64,000 nt of DNA from Stutzerimonas stutzeri (GCA_019056435.1 CP077641.1:2356001-2420000); one strand, 5' to 3'. Counted from the first letter of the stretch, positions 8,906 to 18,924 are shown. Program-made: numbers and translations. The notes: generated from the letters alone by a model not told the origin.

Positions 8906-10861
8906 TCAGTTGAAGCGGTTGACTTCGCCTTCTAGCGCATCGGCCAGGCGCTTCAACTCGTGCGCGGTGTTGGCCAGTTCGGCACCGGCCTTGCGGCGGG
9001 ACTGGTTGTCCTGCGCGACGGTGTGCAGGTTCTGGCTGAGCACCGACGCGGTGGCGCTCTGCTCGCTGGTCGCGCGGGCGATGTCGGCGAACTGATCGAG
9101 CGTCTGCGCGGTGTGCGTCTGGATGTCATCAAGGGTCGCGGCGACCTTGCCGTTGAGTGCCAGCCCTTGCTCCATCAAACGGTTGCCCTCATCGATGGAG
9201 GTCATCGCCCGGTTGGTTTCATCCTGGACCGACTGGATCACTTCGGTAATCTCCCGCGTGGCCTGACTGGTGCGAGCCGCCAGGCTGCGGACCTCATCGG
9301 CTACCACGGCGAAGCCACGACCCTGTTCTCCGGCGCGTGCCGCTTCAATGGCCGCGTTGAGGGCCAGGAGGTTGGTCTGCTCGGCGATGCCGCTGATCAC
9401 GCCGACGATGCCGCCAATCTGCTGCGAGCGCTCACCGAGTCCGTTGATGACCTCGCCAGTGGACGACAGCGAACGGGCGATCTGCTCCAGTGCGCGCGCG
9501 GCCGCGCGCATCGACTCGGCGCCTTCGCGGGTGAGGCTGACGTTCTCGACGGTCAGCTGTTCGGTGCGGTGCATGCCGCTGGCGATTTCACTTGCCGTGG
9601 CGCTGAACTGCTGGACCGCGCTGACCATGGAATCGAGCTGGGTAGCCTGTTCGGCCGAGCGCTGTTCGGTGCCTGTGGCCAGCTTGTTGAGCTGATCGGC
9701 ACGCTGGGTAACGTCGGTGGACGAGGTGCGCACCTTGGCGACCGTACCGGACAACGATTCGGCCATCTGGTTGAAGGTTGCCGTGAGCGCGCCGATCTCG
9801 TCCTGGCGCACGACGGGGACACGCACCTTGAGGTTGCCCTCGCCGAAGGCACGGGCCTGTTCCACCAGGCGTCCGAGGGGACGCAGGCGATGACGCAGCA
9901 GGACGATGGTCGCAGCGACTGCCAGCAACAGCGCGAGCAGGCTACCCAGCGCCAGTTGAGTCCCGACGCGCCAGATCAAGGCGTCGATTTCGTCCTGCGG
10001 CAGGGTGGCCGCCACGTACAGGGTTTCCTTCTCGACCGGTGCGGCGAGACTGACGAACTGTTCGTTGCCGTCGCTCCAGGTCAGCGGCTGGTTTGGCTCG
10101 GCCTTGGCGATTCCGGCATCCAACTCATTCAGGGTGCTGGCACCGGCGGGCTTCACCAGCCAGCCGGTGGCGTCGTCACGCACAGCCAGCGAGCCGCCCT
10201 CGCCAATGCGGAACTCGGAGAGAGTCTGGAACTGATCCTGCTGCTCCTGGGTGTAGTCGAAGCCGACATAGAGCACCGCGATCACCTGACCGCTGCTGTC
10301 GCGGACAGGGGTGTACTGGTTCATGTACTGACGCCCGAACAGCGTCGCGCGGCCAACGTACGGCTGGCCGTTGAGAAGCGGGGCATAGCCGGGGTGCTTG
10401 CGGTCGAGCAGTGTGCCGATGGCCCGCGAGCCGTCTTCCTTCTTGACCGAGGTGGTGACACGCAGGAAGTCGTCGCCGGTGCGCACGAACACCGTCGCCG
10501 CGCCGCCGGTCAGCTTGGTGAATTCATCCACCAGGGTGAAGTCGCCATTGAGGCGTTCACCGTTCAGGTAAAGCGAGGGCGCCGTTCCGTCCACAGCCGG
10601 ACCCAGCGTCAGGCCGGATTCGAAACGCCGTTCGAACAGCGTTGCCAGGCGCTGAGTGCTGGTGCGCAGGGTCTGGTGGAAGCTGGCGAGCTGGCCGGCC
10701 AGCAGCTGCGCCTCGCTGGCCAGATGCTGGCGGTGGGCGAGCTCGGTGGACTGGCCGAGCGAGCGCAGCGCGAACAGGCTACTCCCGGCGATGACCACCG
10801 CCAGAACGCCGGAAAGTGCCAGGCCCAACTGGCCGGCGATACCGGAACGGGTTCCAAACAT
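8906..10861 (-). CDS. Methyl-accepting chemotaxis protein with periplasmic Cache domain
   Basis: A 651-residue transmembrane chemoreceptor. TM1 lies at about residues 12-32. A large periplasmic sensing region follows (about 35-295), including the stretch around [20 protein letters not shown] typical of Cache-3/Cache-2 fusion sensors. TM2 is around 300-325, then a HAMP domain ([20 protein letters not shown]) and a long signalling helix hairpin. The hairpin tip carries the conserved [20 protein letters not shown] with [15 protein letters not shown]. It would pass ligand binding to CheA/CheW. The ligand is unknown. The gene stands alone, convergent with fadD1. Confidence 0.95.
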   Translation of the reverse strand: MFGTRSGIAGQLGLALSGVLAVVIAGSSLFALRSLGQSTELAHRQHLASEAQLLAGQLASFHQTLRTSTQRLATLFERRFESGLTLGPAVDGTAPSLYLNGERLNGDFTLVDEFTKLTGGAATVFVRTGDDFLRVTTSVKKEDGSRAIGTLLDRKHPGYAPLLNGQPYVGRATLFGRQYMNQYTPVRDSSGQVIAVLYVGFDYTQEQQDQFQTLSEFRIGEGGSLAVRDDATGWLVKPAGASTLNELDAGIAKAEPNQPLTWSDGNEQFVSLAAPVEKETLYVAATLPQDEIDALIWRVGTQLALGSLLALLLAVAATIVLLRHRLRPLGRLVEQARAFGEGNLKVRVPVVRQDEIGALTATFNQMAESLSGTVAKVRTSSTDVTQRADQLNKLATGTEQRSAEQATQLDSMVSAVQQFSATASEIASGMHRTEQLTVENVSLTREGAESMRAAARALEQIARSLSSTGEVINGLGERSQQIGGIVGVISGIAEQTNLLALNAAIEAARAGEQGRGFAVVADEVRSLAARTSQATREITEVIQSVQDETNRAMTSIDEGNRLMEQGLALNGKVAATLDDIQTHTAQTLDQFADIARATSEQSATASVLSQNLHTVAQDNQSRRKAGAELANTAHELKRLADALEGEVNRFN

Positions 10862-11230
10862 TCATGTACTCCTAGGCGGGACGGAGATCGCGCCAGTCTC
10901 TTATGGGTAGGAATTGCAGGCAAAACAGCAAGGCTGGTAACGCGGGTATCGGCCTGGTGGGAGTGGCCTTGAGCCGGGCCGACGGACGTAGTTGTCGGCC
11001 GTCGGCGCGCCCATTCAGTCATGGTTGGCTTTCAATGGGCTGTCATTGCCATCATTTCGGCATTATTTGCGATCGGACCAACGGCCGGCGCAACCGTCGC
11101 CAGGCGCGAACGACTGAGCAGGCGGACCGGTCTACCCGCTCATGGCCGCGTCCACTTGATGCCGTAGGGGACGATGGCGCATGCCATTTCGCGGCCTGCC
11201 CATCAATCTCGTTGCAAGGATGAGTTACCC
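10862..11230. other. Intergenic region between divergent chemoreceptor and aminopeptidase genes
   Basis: This 369-base stretch should hold the promoters of both divergent genes. I see no convincing operator, repeat or small gene in it. The short open frames within it are not conserved-looking. Confidence 0.5.
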
Positions 11231-12835
11231 ATGCAAAAGAAAAACAATGCACGTCGGGTAGTTGCTTCTTTCGCTTTACTAGCCTCCACCGCAGCCCTGG
11301 CTGCACCCACTTCCGAAGTCGAGGCGTTCAACGACTACTGGAGCCCCGGAAAACCCAACCCGCGGGTCTGTCAGTCACCGCTGCTGGTCGGCACGCCCCT
11401 GGGCCTGCCGCGTTGCATGCAGGCGAGCAACGTCATGACGCATCTGCAGAACCTGCAGGACATCGCGTCGCTCAACAACGGCAATCGTGCCTCGGGCCAG
11501 CCTGGCTATCAGGCCTCGGTTGACTACGTACGCACCACGCTGGAGCGTGCCGGTTACCAGGTGCGGATCCAGGCGTTTCCCTTCCTGGCGTTCTACCCGC
11601 AAGGCCCCGGTTCGCTCGCGGCCGTGACGCCGCAGCCGGTGCAGTACACCTGGGAGGAAGACTTCACCTATGCCGACCAGACCGACCCTGGCAACGTCAC
11701 GGCACCGGTCGTGCCAGTCGATCTGGCGCTGGGCCTGGGCAACACCTCGACCAGTGGTTGCGAGCCGGGAGATTTCGCCGGCTTCCCGGCCGGCGCCATC
11801 GCCCTCATGCAGCGCGGCGATTGCCCGTTCGGGCAGAAGGCGACCAATGCAGCGGCGGCCGGCGCCTCGGCGGCGATCATCTTCAACCAGGGCGATACCG
11901 AAGACCGCAAGGGCCTGCTGGTCGCGACACTGGGCGAAGATTACGAGGGTGGCATCCCCGTATTGTTCGCAACCTACGACAACGGCGTAGCCTGGGCCGG
12001 AACCGACGGTTTGCAGCTGAGCATGAATGTTGACGTGGTGCGCGAGCGGACCGAAACCTTCAACGTGCTGGCCGAGACCCGGCGTGGCAATCCGGACAAC
12101 GTGGTGATGGTCGGCGCGCACCTGGATTCGGTGTTCGAAGGGCCGGGCATCAACGACAACGGCTCCGGCAGCGCCGCGCTGCTCGAAATGGCGACCCTGA
12201 TGAGCAAGGCGCACCCGCTGAACAAGGTGCGCTTCGCCTGGTGGGGTGCGGAGGAATCAGGGCTGGTGGGCTCGACCTACTACGTCAACCAGCTGCCCGA
12301 GGAGGAGAAACAGCAGATCAAGGCCTACCTGAACGTGGACATGATCGGCTCACCGAACTACGCCAACTTCATCTATGACGGCGACGGGTCGGACTTCGGT
12401 CTGCAGGGCCCTCCCGGCTCCGGGGCCATCGAGCGCCTGTTCCGCTCCTACTTCCAGCTTCGCAATGCGCCTTCCGAAGGCACCGAGATCGACTTCCGCT
12501 CCGACTACGCGCAGTTCTTCGAGGACGGCATCGCCTTCGGCGGCCTGTTCACCGGCGCTGAGGACATCAAGACGGTCGAGCAGGCGCAGCGCTACGGCGG
12601 GACGGCCGGGGAGTCGTTCGATCCGTGCTACCACACCGAGTGCGATGACCTGACCAACATCGACACCGACGCGTTGGAGCTGCATGGCGATGCGCTCGCG
12701 TTCACCACCAGCTGGCTCTCGCTGTCGACCAAGATGATCGACGACGAGATCGCCGCGGCGGCCGAGCAGAGCATCGGCACGATGCGCATCCAGCAGATCG
12801 AGGAGAAGTCCCGCTGGGGTCACTGGATCCGTTGA
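11231..12835 (+). CDS. Secreted M28 family aminopeptidase (PaAP-like)
   Basis: A 534-residue exported zinc peptidase expected to release N-terminal amino acids from peptides outside the cell. ATG 11231 gives a classical signal peptide (MQKKNNARRVV to about ALAAPTS). A PA insert domain lies near residues 170-270 (AGAIALMQRGDCPFGQKATN). The M28 catalytic core follows with zinc ligands in GAHLDSVFEGPGINDNGSGS (His, Asp), the catalytic Glu pair in WWGAEESGLVGS, NVDMIGSPN (Asp) and CYHTECDD (His). The residues match the P. aeruginosa aminopeptidase PaAP family. The C-terminal tail (AAAAEQSIGTMRIQQ) may be processed. Confidence 0.92.
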   Translation: MQKKNNARRVVASFALLASTAALAAPTSEVEAFNDYWSPGKPNPRVCQSPLLVGTPLGLPRCMQASNVMTHLQNLQDIASLNNGNRASGQPGYQASVDYVRTTLERAGYQVRIQAFPFLAFYPQGPGSLAAVTPQPVQYTWEEDFTYADQTDPGNVTAPVVPVDLALGLGNTSTSGCEPGDFAGFPAGAIALMQRGDCPFGQKATNAAAAGASAAIIFNQGDTEDRKGLLVATLGEDYEGGIPVLFATYDNGVAWAGTDGLQLSMNVDVVRERTETFNVLAETRRGNPDNVVMVGAHLDSVFEGPGINDNGSGSAALLEMATLMSKAHPLNKVRFAWWGAEESGLVGSTYYVNQLPEEEKQQIKAYLNVDMIGSPNYANFIYDGDGSDFGLQGPPGSGAIERLFRSYFQLRNAPSEGTEIDFRSDYAQFFEDGIAFGGLFTGAEDIKTVEQAQRYGGTAGESFDPCYHTECDDLTNIDTDALELHGDALAFTTSWLSLSTKMIDDEIAAAAEQSIGTMRIQQIEEKSRWGHWIR

Positions 12836-12845
12836 TCGCCTGAAC

Positions 12846-12869
12846 ACCGCGCCGGCCTGCCGGCGCGGT
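12846..12869 (+). terminator. Hairpin after aminopeptidase gene
   Basis: A perfect 10-bp GC stem (ACCGCGCCGG/CCGGCGCGGT) with a CCTG loop begins 10 bases after the stop. The tract behind it is CCTCCTG rather than a T-run, so termination would be weak or the hairpin may protect the mRNA 3' end. Confidence 0.6.
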
Positions 12870-12950
12870 CCTCCTGCAGTCCCTTTCCCTTCGGCCAGCC
12901 GGGCAAATCTGCGACAATCGCGCCCTTCACGCATTCGCCTACGGCAGTCC

Positions 12951-15900
12951 ATGACCGACGCAACGCCCACTGTTGACCAACTGTTGAACAACCTCGACCA
13001 GGTGATGCTCGCTGACCGCCATCGCCTGCGCCGGCAATTGCACGACCTGCGCAAGAAGGCAGGTGATGCGCCAATTCATGGGCCGGCTCTGGCGCAGTGG
13101 CTCGACCGCTTCCAGGCTTCGGCCGCCAAGGTCGAGGCCCGCCGCCGGAGCGTGCCGGTGATGCGCTATGACGAGGCGCTGCCGATCGGGGCCAAGCGCG
13201 ACGAGATCAAGGCGGCGCTGGAAAAGCATCAGGTGCTGGTGCTGGCCGGCGAGACGGGCTCGGGCAAGACCACCCAGCTGCCGAAGATCTGCCTGGAGAT
13301 CGGCCGCGGCGTGCATGGCCTGATCGGCCATACCCAGCCGCGGCGGTTGGCGGCGCGCAGCGTGGCGACGCGGGTCGCCGAGGAGATCGGTACGCCGGTC
13401 GGCGAGCTGGTTGGCTATCAGGTGCGCTTCGAGGATCACAGCCAGGACAGTACGCTGGTCAAGCTGATGACCGACGGCATCCTGCTCGCCGAGACGCAGC
13501 ATGACCGTTTCCTGGAAAAGTACGACACCCTCATCGTCGACGAGGCACACGAGCGCAGCCTCAACATCGACTTCCTGCTCGGCTACCTGAAGACGCTGCT
13601 GCCGCGCCGGCCGGACCTGAAGGTGATCATCACCTCGGCGACCATCGACCTGGAGCGCTTCAGCCAGCACTTCGATAACGCGCCCATCGTCGAAGTGTCG
13701 GGGCGGACCTATCCGGTCGATGTCTGGTATCGGCCGCTGGCCGCCGAAACCGACGAGGACGGCAACCGCGTCGAGGACGATCTCACCGTCGACCAGGGCA
13801 TCCTCGCCGCGCTGGGCGAGATCGAAGCGCATGAACAGCAGGTCGGCAAGCGGCCTGGTGACGTGCTGGTGTTCCTGCCCGGCGAGCGCGAGATTCGCGA
13901 TGCCGCCGAGGTGCTGCGCAAGGCCAACCTGCGCCACACCGAGGTGCTGCCGCTGTATGCGCGGCTGACCCCGGCCGAGCAGCAGAAGATCTTCCGGCCG
14001 ATGCCGGGGCGCAAGATCGTGCTGGCCACCAACGTCGCCGAGACCTCGTTGACCGTGCCGGGCATCCGCTACGTGATCGATTCGGGCACCGCGCGCATCA
14101 GCCGCTACAGCTACCGCGCCAAGGTCCAGCGCCTGCCGATCGAGGCGATCGCCCAGGCCAGCGCCAACCAGCGCAAGGGCCGCTGCGGGCGGGTCGAGCC
14201 GGGCATCTGCATCCGGCTGTACAGCGAGGAGGATTTCCTCGGCCGGCCCGAATTCACCGATCCCGAGATCCTGCGCACCAACCTGGCGGCGGTAATCCTG
14301 CAGATGCTGCATCTGCGCCTCGGCCAGATCGAGGACTTCCCCTTCATCGAACCGCCGGACGGCAAGGCCATCAGCGATGGCTTCAACCTCTTGCAGGAGC
14401 TCTCGGCGGTCAACCGCGAGAATCAGCTGACGCCGCTCGGTCGCCAGCTGGCGCGCCTGCCGATCGATCCGCGGCTGGGTCGCATGTTGCTCGAGGCGGC
14501 CAACCTCGGCAGTTTGAACGAGGTGCTGATCGTTGCCAGCGCGCTCTCGGTGCAAGATGTGCGCGAACGCCCGGCCGATCGCCAGACCCAGGCAGACCAG
14601 GCGCATGCGCAGTGGAAGGATCCGGACTCGGACTTCGCCGCGCTGATCAACCTCTGGCGCGGCTTCGAGGAGCAGCGCCAGGCGCTGGGCTCCAACGCGC
14701 TGCGGACCTGGTGTCGGAAGCACTTCCTCAACTACCTGCGTCTACGCGAGTGGCGCGACGCGCATCGCCAGCTGACGCTGATCATCCGTGAGCTGAAGCT
14801 GGGCGCGAACAAGACGGTGGATGGCTCCGGCCATCCACCCCACGAAAAGCCTGGGGCGCGCCGAAACCCTAGGGTGGAAAACGCCGAAGGCCTTTCCGCG
14901 CGTCAGGCCGAAGCCGGCACCCAACCCGAGCGCACCACCGACAAGCGCGTCAACGCCAAACTCGCCCAACAGGCCGAAGCGAACGAGGCAGCCATTCGCG
15001 CGAAGGATTACGCGGCCGTGCACAAGGCCATTCTCGCCGGCCTGCTCAGCCAGGTCGGCAGCAAGACCGAAGACGGCGATTACCTGGGCGCGCGTCAGCG
15101 GCGCTTCTGGATCCATCCGTCGAGCGTCATCGGCCGCAAGAGGCCGAACTGGGTGATGGCCGCCGAGCTGGTGGAGACCACCAAACTGTTCGCGCGCATG
15201 GTCGCCAAGATCGAACCGGACTGGATCGAGCCGCTGGCCCGGCACCTGATCAAGACCAACCACTTCGAAGCGCACTGGGAGAAGAAGCGCGGCCAGGTCG
15301 TCGCCTTCGAGCAGGTCACCCTGTACGGCATGATCATCGTCGGCCGCCGCCCGGTGCACTACGGGCCGATCGAGCCGGCGTTGTCGCGCGAGCTGCTGAT
15401 TCGCGAGGGGCTTGTGCGCGGCGATATCAACAGCCGCGCCCGTGCGCTCAGCGCCAACCGCCAGTTGCTCGAGCGCCTCGACGAGCTGGAAGCCAAGGCC
15501 CGCCGGCGCGACATCCTCGCCGACGAGGAAACCCTATTCGCCTTCTACGATGCGCGCCTGCCGGCCGATATCTACCAGACCGCGACCTTCGACAGCTGGT
15601 ACAAGCGCGAGGGCGCCAAGGACCCGCAGCTGCTGATCATGCGCGAGGAGGATGTGCTTGCCCGCGATGCGCGCGAAGTTACCGCCGCGCAATACCCCGA
15701 TGCCCTGCAGCTGGGCGATCTGCAACTGCCGCTCAGTTACGACTTCGAGCCGGGCAGCGAGCGCGACGGCGTGACGTTGCGCGTACCGGCGCCCTTGTTG
15801 CCGCAGCTGCCGGCCGATCGGCTGGATTGGCTGGTGCCGGGGCTCATCGAAGCCAAGGCGGTGGCGCTGGTGCGCGGCCTGCCGAAGGCGATTCGCAAGA

Positions 15901-17063
15901 ACTTCGTGCCGGTACCGGACTTCGTCGGCGCCGCGCTCGGCAAGATCACCTTTGGCCAGGGCTCGCTGTTCGAGGCGCTCGGCCGCGAGCTGCAGCGCAT
16001 GACCGGGGCGCGCATCCCCGACGAGGCCTGGCCGGAAGCGGTTGCCAGCCTCGAGCGTCACCTGCGGATGAACATCGAGGTGGTCGACGCCAAGGGCAAG
16101 TACCTGGGTGAGGGGCGCGACCTCGCCGCATTGACCGCGCGCTTCGCCGAAGCCAGCCAGGCCGCGCTGGCCATGCCGCCGAAGCAGGCCGAGGCGGATA
16201 AGCCAGTGGAAGCGCGTGCCTTCGAGGCGGTGCCGGAGAAGGCCCAGCAGAAGGTCGCCGGCCTCTCGATGACCGTCTACCCGGCGCTGGTGGAAGAGGG
16301 TGGGGTCGTGAAGGAAGGCCGCTTCTCAACCCAGGCGGAAGCGGAATATCAGCACCGCCGCGCCCTGCAGCGCCTGCTGCTCCAGCAGTTGAGCGAGCAG
16401 GCCAAGTTCCTGCGCGGCAAGCTGCCCGGTCTCACCGAGCTCAGCCTGCTCTACCGCGACATGGGCAAACCCGATGCGTTGGTCGAGGACATCCTGCTCG
16501 CCAGCCTCGACGAGGCCATCTTCGACGGCGTCTCGCCCCTGCCGCGCGATGGTTCTGCCCTGGCCTCGCTGGCCGAGCAGAAACGCGGCAGCTGGACCGA
16601 ACACGCCGAGCGCCTGGCGCGACGGGTACTCGACATTCTCAAGTTGCGCCAGGGTTTGCAGAAGCGCTTCAAGGGCAAGATCGACCTGGCCCAGGCGGTG
16701 GCGCTGAACGACATCAAGGCGCAACTGGCAAACCTGATCTACCCCGGCTTCGTGCGTGACACCCCGCTCGAGTGGCTTAAGGAATACCCCCGTTACCTGA
16801 AGGCCATCGAGCAACGCCTCGACAAGGTCGGCGCCCAGCTGCAGCGCGACCGCGTCTGGACTGGCGAGATCAGCGGCTATTGGGAGCAGTACCAGGCCCG
16901 CCAGAAGAAGCATCAGCAGGAAGGCAAGCGTGATCCAGCGCTTCAGCAATACCGTTGGATGCTCGAGGAATACCGCGTCTCGCTCTGGGCGCAGCAACTG
17001 GGCACCCGGATGCCGGTGTCCGACAAGCGCCTGAACAAGCAGTGGAGCGAGGTGGAGGGCTGA
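12951..17063 (+). CDS. hrpA: ATP-dependent RNA helicase HrpA
   Basis: A 1370-residue DEAH-box helicase that acts in RNA processing and in rescue of collided ribosomes. Motif I is LAGETGSGKTTQLPK, motif II is VDEAHERSLN, motif III is ITSATIDLERFS. The second RecA domain carries TNVAETSLTVPGIRYVID and the motif VI region ASANQRKGRCGRVEPGICIRLYS. Helicase-associated, OB-fold and DUF3418 regions follow to the C-terminus. The protein is about 60-65 residues longer than I expect: residues about 621-685 form a low-complexity insert coded by a palindromic repeat and flanking DNA, between RQLTLIIRELKLG and AVHKAILAGLLSQ. The frame stays open through it. Confidence 0.93.
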   Translation: MTDATPTVDQLLNNLDQVMLADRHRLRRQLHDLRKKAGDAPIHGPALAQWLDRFQASAAKVEARRRSVPVMRYDEALPIGAKRDEIKAALEKHQVLVLAGETGSGKTTQLPKICLEIGRGVHGLIGHTQPRRLAARSVATRVAEEIGTPVGELVGYQVRFEDHSQDSTLVKLMTDGILLAETQHDRFLEKYDTLIVDEAHERSLNIDFLLGYLKTLLPRRPDLKVIITSATIDLERFSQHFDNAPIVEVSGRTYPVDVWYRPLAAETDEDGNRVEDDLTVDQGILAALGEIEAHEQQVGKRPGDVLVFLPGEREIRDAAEVLRKANLRHTEVLPLYARLTPAEQQKIFRPMPGRKIVLATNVAETSLTVPGIRYVIDSGTARISRYSYRAKVQRLPIEAIAQASANQRKGRCGRVEPGICIRLYSEEDFLGRPEFTDPEILRTNLAAVILQMLHLRLGQIEDFPFIEPPDGKAISDGFNLLQELSAVNRENQLTPLGRQLARLPIDPRLGRMLLEAANLGSLNEVLIVASALSVQDVRERPADRQTQADQAHAQWKDPDSDFAALINLWRGFEEQRQALGSNALRTWCRKHFLNYLRLREWRDAHRQLTLIIRELKLGANKTVDGSGHPPHEKPGARRNPRVENAEGLSARQAEAGTQPERTTDKRVNAKLAQQAEANEAAIRAKDYAAVHKAILAGLLSQVGSKTEDGDYLGARQRRFWIHPSSVIGRKRPNWVMAAELVETTKLFARMVAKIEPDWIEPLARHLIKTNHFEAHWEKKRGQVVAFEQVTLYGMIIVGRRPVHYGPIEPALSRELLIREGLVRGDINSRARALSANRQLLERLDELEAKARRRDILADEETLFAFYDARLPADIYQTATFDSWYKREGAKDPQLLIMREEDVLARDAREVTAAQYPDALQLGDLQLPLSYDFEPGSERDGVTLRVPAPLLPQLPADRLDWLVPGLIEAKAVALVRGLPKAIRKNFVPVPDFVGAALGKITFGQGSLFEALGRELQRMTGARIPDEAWPEAVASLERHLRMNIEVVDAKGKYLGEGRDLAALTARFAEASQAALAMPPKQAEADKPVEARAFEAVPEKAQQKVAGLSMTVYPALVEEGGVVKEGRFSTQAEAEYQHRRALQRLLLQQLSEQAKFLRGKLPGLTELSLLYRDMGKPDALVEDILLASLDEAIFDGVSPLPRDGSALASLAEQKRGSWTEHAERLARRVLDILKLRQGLQKRFKGKIDLAQAVALNDIKAQLANLIYPGFVRDTPLEWLKEYPRYLKAIEQRLDKVGAQLQRDRVWTGEISGYWEQYQARQKKHQQEGKRDPALQQYRWMLEEYRVSLWAQQLGTRMPVSDKRLNKQWSEVEG
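14816..14897. repeat. REP-like double hairpin inserted in-frame in hrpA
   Basis: Two adjacent inverted repeats lie inside the hrpA coding sequence. The first is perfect: GGTGGATGG (14816-14824), loop CTCCGG, CCATCCACC (14831-14839). The second is imperfect: GGAAAACGCC (14876-14885), GAA, GGCCTTTCC. The GGGTGGAAAACGCC style resembles extragenic palindromes I know from stutzeri-group genomes, which normally sit between genes. Here the unit is translated. Confidence 0.7.
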
Positions 17064-17103
17064 GTAACGGCGGTAGGCGTGTTTCGCAGGTGGCCAAACG
17101 CTG

Positions 17104-17185
17104 TGTAGGAGCCAGCTTGCTGGCGATCAGGCCGCTCGATGGACCGTCATGTAGCCGTCATCGCCGGCGAGCCGGCTTCTATAGG
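17104..17185. repeat. Inverted pair of Pseudomonas REP elements (REPIN-like)
   Basis: The left unit GTAGGAGCCAGCTTGCTGGC (from 17105) and the right unit GCCGGCGAGCCGGCTTCTAT (from 17163) are typical pseudomonad REP sequences. They face each other across about 32 bases. The pair lies between hrpA and the convergent DUF4198 gene. Confidence 0.8.
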
Positions 17186-17291
17186 AACCGTTGTGCTTGC
17201 AGGAGGGGAGGCTTCGTGCACGCAGACGGCGTGAGGCGAATAGCCGAACCCTTCGCGCCGCATGACGCGAAGGACGACCTTTCGCGACCGC

Positions 17292-17942
17292 TTACTCGAC
17301 GTTGAAGCTGGTGGTAGTGCCGTAGTACAGCTTGTCGACGGCTTTGCCAGCGACTTTTTGCCCGTTAGCCGACGCTTCGTGACCGCTCGCGACGATGTAA
17401 CGGCCGGCGCCCTCGACCGGCACCCTGACCTGGCCGCTGGCATCGGTCTGCAGTTTCCGGGCTTGGTTGTCCGGGGTGATCAGCATAACGTCGTTCTGCG
17501 GTACCGGCTCGCCCTTGAACAGCAGGGTGAAGCGGTCGGCGCCTGCTTTCACCGGGACCAGTTCGAAGTCCATGCCTGGCTGGGTTTCGGTCCGGCCATG
17601 ACGAGCATGCATCAGGGCCGCAGTCACTTCGCCCTGGTCGTTCTTCCAGGGTTCCCACACCTGGTCATTGGTGGCGCGTACGTCACCGCCCCCTTCGACG
17701 CTGACTTCCAGATGGTCCTCGCGCACGTCGAGGGCTGCCGTGTTTGCGGTCTCGGCGCCAAGCAGCCTGGTTGTCGGCGCGAGTGCCGCGATGGTCTCGC
17801 CGCGCTCCAGCACGTCCTGGTCGGGCTCGCCCAGATAGAGCTTTACGGGGCCTTCGCCGTCGCGTTCGAGCCAGAGTTCGTGGGCGGTGGCGGGCAGTGC
17901 GATCGCGCCGAGAAGCAGGGCACAGGCAAGGGGCTTGAGCAT
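17292..17942 (-). CDS. DUF4198 periplasmic protein
   Basis: A 216-residue exported protein. The signal peptide MLKPLACALLLGAIALPATA ends just before HELWLERDG, the usual N-terminal His-containing motif of DUF4198 proteins. Those proteins are often encoded with metal-uptake or TonB-linked genes. The rest is beta-rich (Ig-like), with GQVRVPVEGAGRYIVASGHEA near the end. No partner gene is adjacent. The ligand is unknown; a metal-related role is inference from the family. Confidence 0.8.
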   Translation of the reverse strand: MLKPLACALLLGAIALPATAHELWLERDGEGPVKLYLGEPDQDVLERGETIAALAPTTRLLGAETANTAALDVREDHLEVSVEGGGDVRATNDQVWEPWKNDQGEVTAALMHARHGRTETQPGMDFELVPVKAGADRFTLLFKGEPVPQNDVMLITPDNQARKLQTDASGQVRVPVEGAGRYIVASGHEASANGQKVAGKAVDKLYYGTTTSFNVE

Positions 17943-18273
17943 GGGTCGTTCGTTCCTTGTTTGATGAGGCGGGGGCTAGGGTGCGCTTGGACGTTCCGCC
18001 AAGCGCAGGGTGAACATCGATACAGGCGAAACCGAAGGAAGCCGATCATCCGCAGCAGGGCGGGCCGCCGATCACGACACAGCTACCGCTGAGGGCGTAG
18101 GCCTCCCGGTCCGGACAACGACGGGAAGCCTAGGTTTTTGAGAATGGCTTGTAAACGAGAACGTATCTCGAATGTAGCGGTATTTTGAATGCTCATGTTT
18201 CCAGGGCGGAAAACGGGGCGCACCGTTGCGATTTCCGTCAGACCGAGGCCCGTCTCGCAAGCCCGCGCGGTGC
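17943..18273. other. Intergenic region upstream of DUF4198 gene, with possible Fur-type site
   Basis: A 331-base region without a convincing gene. GAGAATGGCTTGTAAACGAG with following AAC (18140-18162) loosely resembles a Fur box (alternating GAGAAT/GAGAAC half-sites), about 200 bases before the DUF4198 start. A short open frame on the minus strand ending in CVVIGGPPCCG lacks a usable start, and I do not call it. Confidence 0.3.
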
Positions 18274-18846
18274 CTACCTCGATACTGCCGAAGACGGCTG
18301 ACGGTTGCCCAGCATGCGGGCCAGGACGTCCTCGTCGCGTGGACGGCGACGATGAACGTAGACCATGGCGATGTGGCCGACGATCAGCACCAGCAGGAGC
18401 CACCCCAGCCAGCTGTGCAGCACGCCGGGTGCGGTCATCCAGCCGATCGAGCCGCCTTCGAACCCGGGCATCAGCGGAAGGCCGAACGGCTCGAACGCGC
18501 GCCCGGAGCCATACTGACGCAACAGGCCGATCGCCGGCACGACGAGCATCAGCGTGTACAGGGCGAGGTGACCCAGCTTGGCCATCGGGCTGAGCGAGGC
18601 CGGGCGATGGCCTCGGTTGTGCAGCGACCAGAGCCCACGCAACACGATGAGTATGATCAGCAGCAGGCCGACGACCTTGTGGGTGCCCCAGAGAAACCCT
18701 TCGATTGCCGTGTCTTCGAGCAACAGGTGGACCAGGGCGGTCGCGAACTGCCAGGCGAGAATGGCAGCCATGCTCCAGTGAAAGAATCGGCTGAGCGTGC
18801 CGTAGCGGGCCGGGCTGTCGTGCAGTTGGGTTTGGTTGGCGCTCAT
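18274..18846 (-). CDS. Cytochrome b561 family protein
   Basis: A 190-residue integral membrane di-haem protein of the prokaryotic b561 (CybB) type, expected to move electrons from quinol to periplasmic acceptors such as superoxide. There are four membrane helices: around residues 20-40, 50-70, 90-112 and 145-165. Candidate haem-ligand histidines are in RFFHWSMAAILAWQ, GTHKVVGLLL and GVLHSWLGWLLL. The C-terminus HRRRPRDEDVLARM is cytoplasmic and basic. It stands alone. Confidence 0.9.
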   Translation of the reverse strand: MSANQTQLHDSPARYGTLSRFFHWSMAAILAWQFATALVHLLLEDTAIEGFLWGTHKVVGLLLIILIVLRGLWSLHNRGHRPASLSPMAKLGHLALYTLMLVVPAIGLLRQYGSGRAFEPFGLPLMPGFEGGSIGWMTAPGVLHSWLGWLLLVLIVGHIAMVYVHRRRPRDEDVLARMLGNRQPSSAVSR

Positions 18847-18924
18847 CAGGGCTGCCTCTGGCTAGGGTTTTGGAAAGCGTATCCGCTCTAGCACGGGCCC
18901 TTCAACGCCGGAGCCATGCTGTCG

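Noticed and set aside
8960..10972. 670-codon frame antisense to the chemoreceptor gene
   Set aside because: The opposite strand encodes a full MCP with all expected domains; this frame is a shadow.
12939..14723. 594-codon frame antisense to hrpA
   Set aside because: Low-complexity Arg/Ala/Leu-rich product with no motif; hrpA motifs are all on the plus strand.
18060..18130. Short Cys-rich frame on the minus strand ending CVVIGGPPCCG
   Set aside because: It has no start codon in frame after the preceding stop, so there is no support for a gene.
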